Positions 1 through 7,636 of a stretch of 55,513 nucleotides of DNA are shown here, one piece after another. Numbering within the stretch: the stretch's first letter is position 1; the number at the start of each line of letters is the position of its first letter. The notes beneath the pieces are model-generated. The model was not told the DNA's origin. It was given only the letters and a program-made list of their open reading frames with translations, and made no database searches. This DNA is from Streptomyces xylophagus (GTDB taxonomy: Bacteria > Actinomycetota > Actinomycetes > Streptomycetales > Streptomycetaceae), in assembly GCF_000716435.1 (NCBI RefSeq), contig NZ_JNWO01000048.1:1-55513 (forward strand), in the 5' to 3' direction. A program made the position numbers and the translations under genes.

Positions 1-59
1 GATCCAGTGGTTGCCGAGGTCATTCAGTTGTCCGGCGAGTATCAGGTGGTGTGCCGTGT

Positions 60-1004
60 TCACCGTGTACCGCCGGCCTGTGCGGTCCCGGGCTCTTCGG
101 ATTCCAGGGCGGCGATTTCCCATCGGCCGGAGCGGGCCCGGAGGGTGAGCTCGTAGGCCAGTGGCCACCGCCCGCCCGCGTCCGCCGCGTCCATCTGCGC
201 GAGGATGTGGACCTTCGTGCCGTCGCCCGGCACCTGCTCGGCGGCGGCTTGTTCGACGGCGGAGATCTGCTGGAGGGTGGCTGTCGTGTAGGGGGTGGGG
301 GAGACGGCCGGCAGGTTGATGCCGGGTGCGAGGTAGCGGCTCGCCTCTCCGGTGCCGGTCAGGTAGGCGGCGAAGAACTCCTTGAGCGCTGACGTGAGGT
401 CGCCGTCGGGGACGCTCACGCCGTACGGCGACGCGGGTACCTCGGCGCGGGCCGGGCCGGCCACCACGCCCGGCGCCCCGGTGACCGTGAACGAGGTGCC
501 CGCACCGTCGATGGCAACCGGCACCGCGTAGTAGCGCACCGACCCGTCGGCGTACTGCGCGGCCACTGTCACCGACCACGCATCATCGTCGTGCTGCGCA
601 CTGCGCACGGCGACGACGGACTGTGGCGTCGACTGCGCACCCGTACCCGCGGCCGGTTCGGGCAACTCGACGTCCGGCGCGAGTGACTGCGCGAGCCGTG
701 CTTGCGCACTCGTCGCGTCGTCGGCGCTGCTGCGCAGCCACGCACTGACGAACACCTGCGCATAACCTTCCGGGTCGGCGGAGGCCGCCACGGTGCGCAC
801 GGAGGTGGACTTGGCGGGGGTGGCCGCCTCGACCGTGGTGGGAGTGGAGGCGACGGCGACGGCCAGGGCGACGGGGCCGGCCGCGATGACGGTCCACACG
901 GCCAGGCGTGAGAGGCGTACGCGGCGTCGCATCGTCTCGAGCCGGGCGCCGGCCGCTATCGGAGGAGCAGCCTCGCTCTCTGAGGCCTGCTTGCCAGGGG
1001 ACAT
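60..1004 (-). CDS. TcpC-like conjugal transfer protein
   Basis: The 314-residue protein resembles the TcpC/VirB8-like conjugation proteins of actinomycetes. These are bitopic membrane proteins that scaffold a type IV-like transfer channel. A cytoplasmic N-terminus of about 35 residues precedes one membrane segment (around LAVWTVIAAGPVALAVAVA). Two extracytoplasmic alpha/beta domains of similar length follow (about residues 70-180 and 190-310), as in TcpC. The ATG at 1004 is preferred because GGGAG lies 8 nt upstream. An upstream TTG has no such site. The gene is transcribed out of the window, so further transfer genes may lie to the left. Its middle part (595-799) carries seven TGCGCA hexamers. 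The family call is from overall organisation, not from a search. Confidence 0.72.
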   Translation of the reverse strand: MSPGKQASESEAAPPIAAGARLETMRRRVRLSRLAVWTVIAAGPVALAVAVASTPTTVEAATPAKSTSVRTVAASADPEGYAQVFVSAWLRSSADDATSAQARLAQSLAPDVELPEPAAGTGAQSTPQSVVAVRSAQHDDDAWSVTVAAQYADGSVRYYAVPVAIDGAGTSFTVTGAPGVVAGPARAEVPASPYGVSVPDGDLTSALKEFFAAYLTGTGEASRYLAPGINLPAVSPTPYTTATLQQISAVEQAAAEQVPGDGTKVHILAQMDAADAGGRWPLAYELTLRARSGRWEIAALESEEPGTAQAGGTR

Positions 1005-1118
1005 GGTCAAACTCCCAGGTCAGGAAGGGTTGTTGCTGACCTTGAGGAAACCCGCCGGCCCCGACCCGACCACCGACCACGAGACCCCGACCACGGTCAC
1101 GATGGGGACACGAAGCCC

Positions 1119-1492
1119 GTGGTCGGGCTCATGGTCGGCCCGACCACCGGCCCGACCACGGGCTGACCGGGAAAAGGACGGCGCGGCCGTCCACGCTTCC
1201 GAACCGGGGCTGGGCGACCACACGCCCCATGGCCCCCACGCCGATGCGCAGACAGATGTCACCCGGACCTCGTGAGGCACCTGCGCAGTGCGCCGCCCGC
1301 ACCCTGCGCAGGCGAAGATCAGATTCTCGGACCGGCGTTGCGCAGCCGCACCGCACATCGCGACTGCGCACGATCCTCGGCCGGTTGCGCAGCCCGGTTG
1401 CGCAACACCGCTTCGAGGCTGCGCAGTTGGGGTCCCGGTGCGATGGCGTGCCGGACTGAGTGCGTGGTCGGCCCGACCATGAGCCCGACCAC
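1119..1492. repeat. TGCGCA cluster inside a long inverted repeat
   Basis: Non-coding segment between the TcpC-like and winged-helix genes. A 29-nt inverted repeat (1119-1147 against 1464-1492, one mismatch) encloses eight TGCGCA hexamers starting at 1245, 1282, 1305, 1339, 1365, 1386, 1399 and 1420. Each repeat arm contains GGTCGGCCCGACC or its near copy, and more GTGGTCGGG-like words occur at about 1070-1165 and 1530-1560. Together with seven hexamers in the flanking gene this gives 15 copies in about 830 bp, where composition predicts roughly one per 3 kb. The role is inferred: replication origin, partition site, transfer origin or operator. Confidence 0.7.
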
Positions 1493-1689
1493 GGCAGTCA
1501 GACGGCCGCGTTGCCGGATCGTGACCGGTGGTCGGGGCTCCTGGCCGCCGGTCTGGTCGGGGCCGGCGGATGAGCTGACGCCATGGCACACACGCACGAC
1601 CGCGCACCCGGGCCCGCCACCCGCCCCATCCCGGCGGGCTCGGAGCGCTGCCCCGGACACCGCGCGCGGCCCACCCCGGAGACACCACG

Positions 1690-3165
1690 GTGAGCCGTTT
1701 CGGGGCGGGGGTCCGCCGGGGTGTGATGGCGGCCGATGGGTTCACGCAGATCGCCAACGGCCTGTTCCGGGACTCCCGGTTGTCCTACAGGGCGAAGGGG
1801 ATCTTCGGATACGTCTCCACGCACCGGGACGGCTGGCAGGTCACTCTCGCCCACCTCGTCTCCGTGGGCCCCGACGGACGCGAGGCGGTCCGTGCCGGCC
1901 TGAGGGAACTGGAGCGGTACGGCTACCTCGTCCGCGAACGCCTGCGCCGCCCGGACGGCACCCTCGGCGAGGTCGTCTACTCGATCACCGACCACCCCGC
2001 CACCCTCGACATCGCCCTGCTGGAAGCCACCTCCGGCCCCGCGATCGAAGGCGGACACGACATCGGCTTCGGGGCGGGGGTCCGCCGGGGGGTGATGGCG
2101 GGCGGCCAGTTCACGCAGATCGCCAACGGTCTGTTCCGGGACGGCCGGTTGTCCTACAGGGCGAAGGGGATCTTCGGGTACGTCTCCACGCACCGGGACG
2201 GCTGGCAGGTCACGGTCGCCGAGCTGGTGCGGCGCGGCCGTGAAGGTGTCGATGCCGTCACCACGGGGCTCCACCAGCTGGAGCGGTACGGATTCCTCTG
2301 CCGCACCCGCGAGCGCCGTCCCGACGGCACGCTCGGTCCGGCGCTGTACGTCATCACCGACCTGCCCGCCCTGCACAACCCCAGCTCACGACCAGAGTCG
2401 GGTTTTCCAGGATTGGCTGAGCCTGTGTTGGCTGGTCCCGGCACTAAGAACACCATCGTTAAGAAGACCAACAGCCAGGACACCAGACCCCTCCGTCCGT
2501 GCGCCGACGCCGACGCCGACGCCGCGCGAACGACCGCTGCGGCCGGGAGGACGGGCACCCCGAAGGCGACGGCGTCTTCGGCATCCCTGCCGGCGGTGCC
2601 CGCGGCGGACGCCATGCATCCGGGGATCCAACTGCTGCTGGAGATCGGGGCTGTTCGTCCCGAGTTGTTGCTGACGGGGAAGGTGCTGACCGGTCAGGGC
2701 CGGGTGGCGAGCGTGATGCTGGAGGCCGGCTGGAGCCCCTCGCAGTTGCGTCACGTCATCGCCGGCCGGCCCCTGCCCCGCCCGGTGCGTACCTCGGTCG
2801 GGGCGATCGTCGCCGCCCGGCTCCGCGCCGCGCAGGCCTACCCGCCGCCCGTCACTGCCGCGGAGTACCACGTCACGCTCCCGTTCGAGGTGCCGCTCGC
2901 GACGGCGAACACCGCCCCCTCGTCGGCGGGATCCGCCGTCCGCACCGTGCCCGAAGCCCTCACCTACCGGGCTCTCGTGGAATGCGCGGGCTGCGGCGTA
3001 CCCGCAACCGCCCTGGGCGAGGACCTCTGTCCGGCCTGCCTGGGCTGGCCGCTCTGCCGCACCTGCCCGGGCCCGACCCCACGGCGCGCCCGCCCCGACG
3101 GCGACGGCCGCTGCACGACGTGCGCCTCCGCCTCGACCAACCCGATGGAAGGAAGCACTCCATGA
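1690..3165 (+). CDS. DNA-binding protein with duplicated winged-helix domain
   Basis: This 491-residue protein has two consecutive copies of a winged-helix module that is common in Streptomyces plasmid proteins (FTQIANGLFRD, then RLSYRAKGIFGYVSTHRDGW). They lie at about residues 5-110 and 128-232. A disordered Ala/Thr linker follows, then a helical region (about 310-360). The C-terminal zinc ribbon has four CxxC-type pairs (CAGC, CPAC, CRTC, CTTC). The module resembles the N-terminal domains of replication initiators and replisome organisers, so binding to the adjacent TGCGCA cluster is possible. The GTG at 1690 opens the frame. The ATG at 1726 would give a protein beginning at the ancestral domain start. 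The stop overlaps the ATG of the next gene (3162), implying co-transcription. Confidence 0.65.
   Translation: MSRFGAGVRRGVMAADGFTQIANGLFRDSRLSYRAKGIFGYVSTHRDGWQVTLAHLVSVGPDGREAVRAGLRELERYGYLVRERLRRPDGTLGEVVYSITDHPATLDIALLEATSGPAIEGGHDIGFGAGVRRGVMAGGQFTQIANGLFRDGRLSYRAKGIFGYVSTHRDGWQVTVAELVRRGREGVDAVTTGLHQLERYGFLCRTRERRPDGTLGPALYVITDLPALHNPSSRPESGFPGLAEPVLAGPGTKNTIVKKTNSQDTRPLRPCADADADAARTTAAAGRTGTPKATASSASLPAVPAADAMHPGIQLLLEIGAVRPELLLTGKVLTGQGRVASVMLEAGWSPSQLRHVIAGRPLPRPVRTSVGAIVAARLRAAQAYPPPVTAAEYHVTLPFEVPLATANTAPSSAGSAVRTVPEALTYRALVECAGCGVPATALGEDLCPACLGWPLCRTCPGPTPRRARPDGDGRCTTCASASTNPMEGSTP
1699..2359 (+). repeat. In-frame tandem duplication, 369-bp period
   Basis: The sequence from 1699 is repeated from 2068. 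The first 145 bp of each copy are nearly identical at DNA level, including silent positions. The remaining ~145 bp have diverged to ordinary paralogue level. The period of 369 bp is exactly 123 codons, so the repeat fused two domains in frame. The uneven divergence suggests an old duplication with later gene conversion of its 5' half. Confidence 0.85.
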
Positions 3166-4643
3166 CGGACCCGCTCCGCACGCCGTGCCCGGCCCCGGCA
3201 CGCCTGCGGCCCTTCGCCGACAACCCGGCCCGCTGGGACGCGGAACGCTCCTGCGCCCTGCAGACGGGGCGGATCGCATGCGACACCGGATCCGCCGGCG
3301 TGGCCGGCGAGCCCTATCTGGTGCACGAGCGCACCGGCTGGGGCTGGCTGGCCTGGACGGTTCCCGCCGACGCCAGCATGCCCGAACGGCCTTTTCAGAT
3401 CGGTGTGCTCCCGCCCCGCGCGACGTGGGCGGACCGTCTGGCGGTCCGCTGGCTCGCCCGGCGCCAGGCCGGCCGCATGGCCCTGCACGCCACGAGCCGC
3501 GGGTCGCTGCGGTACTTTGCCGTCGCGGTGGCCGTCATCGGATGCTTCGCCGCCGTCGACGCGATCGCCCGCGGAGTGCCCCTCGGTATCGCCGTGCCGG
3601 TCGCGCTGCTGGCCCCGCTGCTCGCCGATCATCTGCCCGACCGGCTCGACCTGCGCGCCCGACGGCGTGTCCGGGTCGTGCAAGGCGTAGCCGCGACCGG
3701 GTACCTGCAGCGCCTTGCCGCCTGGCACGCCGGTCTCCTCCAAGCCGCCGCCGTCAGCGACCGCCACGAGGTGCGCCGCTCGGTCGAGGTCGGCCGGCAC
3801 CTGCTGTGGGACGCGGCCGGCCTGCTCCAGGCCCAGGACACCCGCTCGGCCTCGCCTCGGCTGATCGCCTGTGAGCGGCTGATGCTCCAACTCGCCGACC
3901 AGGCCGGCCAGTTCATCGAGCGCACAGCCACCGAGAACGGCGCAGCCGACGCGGACCGGGCCGACGCGGACCGGGCCCATGCGCCCGGGCGGCCCCGTGG
4001 CCCGTATCCCTCCGGGGGCCGGCCGGCGACGCCTGCGGCACCTCACCACGCGCACGGCACGTCACCCCTGAAGGGACTTCTCCCCATGGCGCAGATGGCG
4101 CAGAGCGAACCCGGCCCGGCCGCCCGCACGGCGGACGTCTACCTGCTCTTCGCGCACGAGCCGTACCATCCCGGCCCCGCAACCCGGGAGATCAACACCA
4201 CCGTCGTTGCCGCCGGCTCTCTGCTCCACCCGCAGGTGCTCCAGCCCGACGGGGCCCGCATCCACCGTCTCCTCGTCCACGGACGGCAGCCGGGCGGGAT
4301 CGTCCCGCTGTCCGCCCTCACCCACGAACTGGACGGCGGCGCCGGCTGGCCTGCCGTCGGCGACTGGGAGCGCGTCACCACCGACCTGGTGCAGCTCGCC
4401 CATTCCGGTGGCTGCGACGCTCTCAGCCTCGGCCTGCCCGAGATCACGCGCGCTCTCCTGTGCACCGGTCCGCACAGCCACGTGCGCGCCTACGACGCCG
4501 CAGCCGACGAGTTCATCGACTACGGACCCGCGGCACGGGCCGCCGCGCTGGCCGACGTCGGCACGCTCCTCGCCGGCCTCGTGGCCGAACGGGACCTGTG
4601 GCCGGGCGACGGTCTGCTCGCCCCGCTCGCGGCACGTCCGTGA
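3162..4643 (+). CDS. Orphan two-part membrane protein
   Basis: The protein has 493 residues and its family is not recognised. The first part (about 1-265) has two adjacent hydrophobic segments (YFAVAVAVIGCFAAVDAIA and PLGIAVPVALLAPLLA). A helical, probably cytoplasmic stretch that could oligomerise follows. A low-complexity linker rich in Ala, Asp, Arg and Pro (about 266-307) leads to a soluble second part from about residue 309. That part could also start independently at ATG 4086, which has AAGGGA 9 nt upstream, so the frame may encode a fused or nested pair. The start at 3162 overlaps the stop of the winged-helix gene and has GGAAGGA upstream. Translational coupling suggests a shared plasmid-maintenance or transfer role, but no function is assigned. 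Confidence 0.6.
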   Translation: MTDPLRTPCPAPARLRPFADNPARWDAERSCALQTGRIACDTGSAGVAGEPYLVHERTGWGWLAWTVPADASMPERPFQIGVLPPRATWADRLAVRWLARRQAGRMALHATSRGSLRYFAVAVAVIGCFAAVDAIARGVPLGIAVPVALLAPLLADHLPDRLDLRARRRVRVVQGVAATGYLQRLAAWHAGLLQAAAVSDRHEVRRSVEVGRHLLWDAAGLLQAQDTRSASPRLIACERLMLQLADQAGQFIERTATENGAADADRADADRAHAPGRPRGPYPSGGRPATPAAPHHAHGTSPLKGLLPMAQMAQSEPGPAARTADVYLLFAHEPYHPGPATREINTTVVAAGSLLHPQVLQPDGARIHRLLVHGRQPGGIVPLSALTHELDGGAGWPAVGDWERVTTDLVQLAHSGGCDALSLGLPEITRALLCTGPHSHVRAYDAAADEFIDYGPAARAAALADVGTLLAGLVAERDLWPGDGLLAPLAARP

Positions 4644-5013
4644 GCCGGAACACGGAGCCGGATGCGGAACGTAGGCGCTGTGGGCCGGCCTGGTGATCCT
4701 GATTCTGCGGCTTCTGCAACACGCTTGTTGTCACCGGCGGTTCGTACGCCGGCTGCCGTCGTTCCGCTCGGCCGCTCAGGCAGCCCCGCTGCCATGAACA
4801 GCGAATCCGGCGCCGTCACGCCGGAGACCGGGCCGACCGGGACGGCTGTACCCCGGGTCATCGAGGAGGAAAGGCAGCACGCTCTCGAGCGGGCCGGTGA
4901 CCTGCGCCGTGCCGGACTCATCGGGCTGCTCACCCAGCCTCGCGTCTTGGAGGCGTTACTCAGCCCCGAGTATCTACTGGTAAGGACTTTTTCCGTTCGC
5001 ACGACTACAGAGC
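4644..5013. other. Gap without a convincing gene
   Basis: An open frame with ATG at 4794 (reading to 5270) contains a plausible helical stretch (EEERQHALERAGDLRRAG). It overlaps the next gene out of frame, has no ribosome-binding site and turns low-complexity, so I treat it as a remnant or chance frame. No clear promoter or terminator was found. Confidence 0.35.
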
Positions 5014-5334
5014 ATGAGGATGTCGGTAACTTCGCGTACGGGGGCGGCTGTGCTGCTGGGGAGCGTCCTTACGCACGGGCTGTGGATCGCCCTTGGCTTG
5101 GTGGTCGCAACGGGGGTCGCTATGGCGACGTACTGCGTCTGTGCGGAGCGTGTTCGACGAAAGACCTTGATCGATTTGCTCCACGCGGCACCCAACGGAA
5201 CCGTCATCGCACAAAAGGGCGGGCCAGGAGGACCGGAGATGTGGGTGCAGGTGGGGGAGGCCGCTGCTGATGCGGCAGAGCCGGTGAGCGGACCGGAACC
5301 CCAACTGCCGGTACCGCTTGGAGGCGGGGGGTGA
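5014..5334 (+). CDS. Small membrane protein of sigma trio 1
   Basis: 106 residues. An N-terminal membrane stretch (about residues 10-42, two possible passes) is followed by a basic patch (ERVRRK) and a short soluble domain with APNGTVIAQK and MWVQVG. The pattern P-x-G-[ST]-x-[IL]-x-x-K followed by [IV]-x-[IV]-G recurs in the small protein at 10543-10779, which also sits directly upstream of a sigma factor. The stop overlaps the GTG of the sigma gene (GTGA, 5331), implying translational coupling. A membrane-anchored regulator of the sigma factor is a reasonable inference. The sequence does not resemble a classical zinc anti-sigma factor, as it lacks HxxxCxxC. Confidence 0.6.
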   Translation: MRMSVTSRTGAAVLLGSVLTHGLWIALGLVVATGVAMATYCVCAERVRRKTLIDLLHAAPNGTVIAQKGGPGGPEMWVQVGEAAADAAEPVSGPEPQLPVPLGGGG

Positions 5335-5906
5335 CAGGACGCATTCCTGCGGCGTGGCGTGCCGAACTCGAGACGTGCTACGTGCGGTGTGCGAAGGACG
5401 TCAACCGGCACGTCTTCTTACTGACCCGAGGCGACAGGGAGCTCACGGAAGATGTTGTGCAGGAAGCGTTCCAAGCGGCGGCCAGGGATTGGGGGCAAGT
5501 GCGAATATTCGGCGCCACGCGGCAGGTGGCCTGGCTTTGCCGTACGGCAACGCATATCGCCATTGACCACTTCCGACGCAACGAGACCGCACGACGCAAA
5601 CAACCCGAGGTGCTGCGCTTTCACTACCAGCGGCCTGAGGCAGACACTCTTCATGAGGCGCTGACGGAGGCGGCGCTTGAGCATTGTTGGAGGGTGATCG
5701 AGCGCATGCCTCCGCAGCAGCACCTGGTGGCGCTGCTCCGTTGGAGGTGCGGATACCAGAACCGTGAGATTTCAAGGATGTTGGGCATGGCCGAGGGAAC
5801 GGTCAGTGCCCACGTGTCAGCAGCACGCCGCACACTCAGAGGCGAGGCAGGTTCCTATCTGCCATTCGGAGCCGACGACCTGGAGGGAGGAACCAGTAAT
5901 GACTGA
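5331..5906 (+). CDS. ECF-like RNA polymerase sigma factor (trio 1)
   Basis: The 191-residue protein has region 2 at about 15-85 (DRELTEDVVQEAFQAAARDW, then RQVAWLCRTATHIAIDHFRR, the -10 recognition helices). Region 4 is at about 118-170, where RMPPQQHLVALLRWRCGYQNREISRMLG plus AEGTVSAHVSAARRTL form the -35-binding HTH. The short linker and absence of regions 1 and 3 fit group 4 (ECF). The GTG start overlaps the upstream stop, and the downstream gene starts at 5899 inside this reading frame, giving a tight three-gene operon. No strong GGAAC/GTC autoregulatory promoter was seen upstream. Confidence 0.88.
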   Translation: MTGRIPAAWRAELETCYVRCAKDVNRHVFLLTRGDRELTEDVVQEAFQAAARDWGQVRIFGATRQVAWLCRTATHIAIDHFRRNETARRKQPEVLRFHYQRPEADTLHEALTEAALEHCWRVIERMPPQQHLVALLRWRCGYQNREISRMLGMAEGTVSAHVSAARRTLRGEAGSYLPFGADDLEGGTSND

Positions 5907-6621
5907 TCACGACTCCGGCGAGGACAGGACCGAGGCCATTGTCCAGAATCTCTACAACGCTCTGTCTCAAGTTACGGACCGGGCTGCTGATGCTGGGTTC
6001 GATCCCGCCGCTGGACTGGCTCGATTCAACGCCTGGCTGAGCGACCGGTCGCAGACGGGCTCCCCCGACCGGACGGAGACACTGGCCGCAGGAACTGAGA
6101 ATGCCCGCACAGAAAGCAAGGAGCCTCTTCCGGCTGGGCCGCGCAGTCAGGCAGCGCGGCTCATCGCGGCGACCAGGTATGCGCTGGCGCAGAGCGGCGG
6201 GGTTTCGGCGGTGATGGCCGAGGTTTGGCAGGCACAGGCCCTCGCGCAGGCGATAGGCAGCCGCTTGGCCATCTCAGGCCCCCCCGAACTCCGGGCCAAG
6301 GCGCTTGGCCTGACCGAGCTGGCCGGCCGGGGCTGCGGCATCCTCGACACCCCCGCCCTCGACATCGGCACCATGCGCGCCACCCAGCTCACCGAGTTGG
6401 GCGACGCCCGCGAGACGCTCCTTGGCCTCTCTGCTCTTCTCGGCGAGGTCGGCATCGCCCTGGTCGGGACTGCCTGCGCGGTCGACGATGAGGGAATGTA
6501 CTGGCAGTGCATGGAGGCAATCGACGCGGCGGACGAGTCCCGGGACCGGGTATCCGAGCTGCTGAGACTGCTTGCGGCCCAGGACCAGGAGGTTGTGAAG
6601 CGAGGGTCGGCGGCAGGCTAG
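5899..6621 (+). CDS. DUF6099-like helical protein (trio 1 partner)
   Basis: 240 residues. From about residue 75 the sequence (ARLIAATRYALAQSGG, AEVWQAQALAQAIGSRLA, LLGEVGIALVGTACAV, WQCMEAIDAADESRDRV) matches my memory of a Streptomyces helical family of unknown function, probably DUF6099. Its chromosomal members lack the first ~70 acidic and disordered residues seen here. The ATG at 5899 follows GGAGGGAGG and overlaps the sigma gene stop. The fusion of a variable N-terminus to a conserved helical domain beside a sigma factor suggests a co-regulator or output gene of that operon. This role is inferred from position only. Confidence 0.6.
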   Translation: MTDHDSGEDRTEAIVQNLYNALSQVTDRAADAGFDPAAGLARFNAWLSDRSQTGSPDRTETLAAGTENARTESKEPLPAGPRSQAARLIAATRYALAQSGGVSAVMAEVWQAQALAQAIGSRLAISGPPELRAKALGLTELAGRGCGILDTPALDIGTMRATQLTELGDARETLLGLSALLGEVGIALVGTACAVDDEGMYWQCMEAIDAADESRDRVSELLRLLAAQDQEVVKRGSAAG

Positions 6622-6736
6622 GGATGGCATTTCCGCCCGCCGCGTCTCGGGATGCAGCGGCCCCTGCCAGCGAGAGACCGCAGGGCACCGTGATTCACCC
6701 CTCACCCGCCTGGTCTCGCTCCTGGCCGGCCGCAAA

Positions 6737-6761
6737 ACCCGCCTGTGGCGGGCGGGTTTCG
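6737..6761 (+). terminator. Rho-independent-like hairpin
   Basis: AAACCCGCC (6737-6745) pairs perfectly with GGCGGGTTT (6753-6761) across a 7-nt loop. It lies 115 nt past the end of the sigma trio and can end transcription from it. As in many Streptomyces terminators there is no long U tract. The rest of 6622-6970 shows nothing convincing. Confidence 0.75.
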
Positions 6762-6970
6762 GCTGAAGCAGATCGAGGAGTTGGCGAGTGGTGGCCATCC
6801 GGTGCTGGGCGAGCGCGGACAGGAGCTGGAGGGGGAGCGGCTCGGCGGGCCTGGGGCCTGGGAGTGAACGGCGCAGCGGTGTCGGTGGAGGGGACTGGTG
6901 TTCCACTTCGTGGCAGGGGAGATGGGCGAGCACGCCAGATGCAGGGCGGCGGTGTCGATGCGGTACGCGA

Positions 6971-7423
6971 TCAGTCGAACCAGATCACGATCCGCACATG
7001 TTCTGGGCCGTGCGGCTCGCCAAGCGTCCGCATCACGTCCCAGACTGACGCCCAGCGGGTCCCCACCCCGGCGACCCTGCTTCGGCTGAGCGTGGCGGAC
7101 CGATCGGTCTCGTCCCAGTCGGCGGCTGCCAGCTCGGCCCATGTGATCCATGTCGTTCCGTGCACGTTCTGCGGCCCACCCCACGCGTCGAACGCGTCCC
7201 GCAGTCCGTTTGAGGCGTCCGCCGGCAGGCCGCGGTCCTCGGTCAGCGGCCGGAAACCGAAGGAGTTGCAGACGCCGAAGAGGCAGGCCAGGGCGTCATA
7301 GGCGTTGCCGGTGTCGAGGAGGAAGAGGTCAATGGCGGCGTGCCATACCGCGTCCTCGTCGTCTTTTCCCCAGGTCCGGGCCAAGGGTCTGCACTCGATC
7401 ATTCCGCTCACGTCGGTGGACAT
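6971..7423 (-). CDS. Conserved Streptomyces hypothetical protein
   Basis: 150 residues, ATG at 7423. It is soluble and acidic, with many Trp and Asp residues and no membrane segment. Recognisable stretches (DDEDAVWHAAIDLFLLDTGN, YDALACLFGV, FGFRPL) resemble a family of short Streptomyces proteins of unknown function. These are often scattered in accessory regions and are reminiscent of immunity-type proteins. It is convergent with the sigma trio and divergent from the DUF262 gene. No function can be assigned. Confidence 0.6.
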   Translation of the reverse strand: MSTDVSGMIECRPLARTWGKDDEDAVWHAAIDLFLLDTGNAYDALACLFGVCNSFGFRPLTEDRGLPADASNGLRDAFDAWGGPQNVHGTTWITWAELAAADWDETDRSATLSRSRVAGVGTRWASVWDVMRTLGEPHGPEHVRIVIWFD

Positions 7424-7636
7424 GTCCGGCAGTCTGCCGAGAGACAGGCTCTTGCCTACCGGCGGCTAGGCCGTCCGTTCTGCGACCGACAGAAGCAAGG
7501 CGGTTACTGCGGGCCGGCTGGGCGCGGGTGGGGGGTGGGGGTGTGGGTCGGGTGGGTTGCGTGGCGGCCTACGCTGGGTAAATGCCTGCGGAGCGGGACG
7601 AGTTGGGGCGCGCAGGTATCTGCTCGGGGGTGAGGT

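Noticed and set aside
1119..1492. A chromosomal oriC or TraB-type clt site
   Set aside because: No TTGTCCACA-like DnaA boxes and no GACCCGGA-type 8-bp repeats were seen. The repeated word is TGCGCA.
4662..5270. A protein-coding gene upstream of sigma trio 1
   Set aside because: It overlaps the well-supported small membrane gene by more than 250 nt in another frame and lacks a ribosome-binding site.
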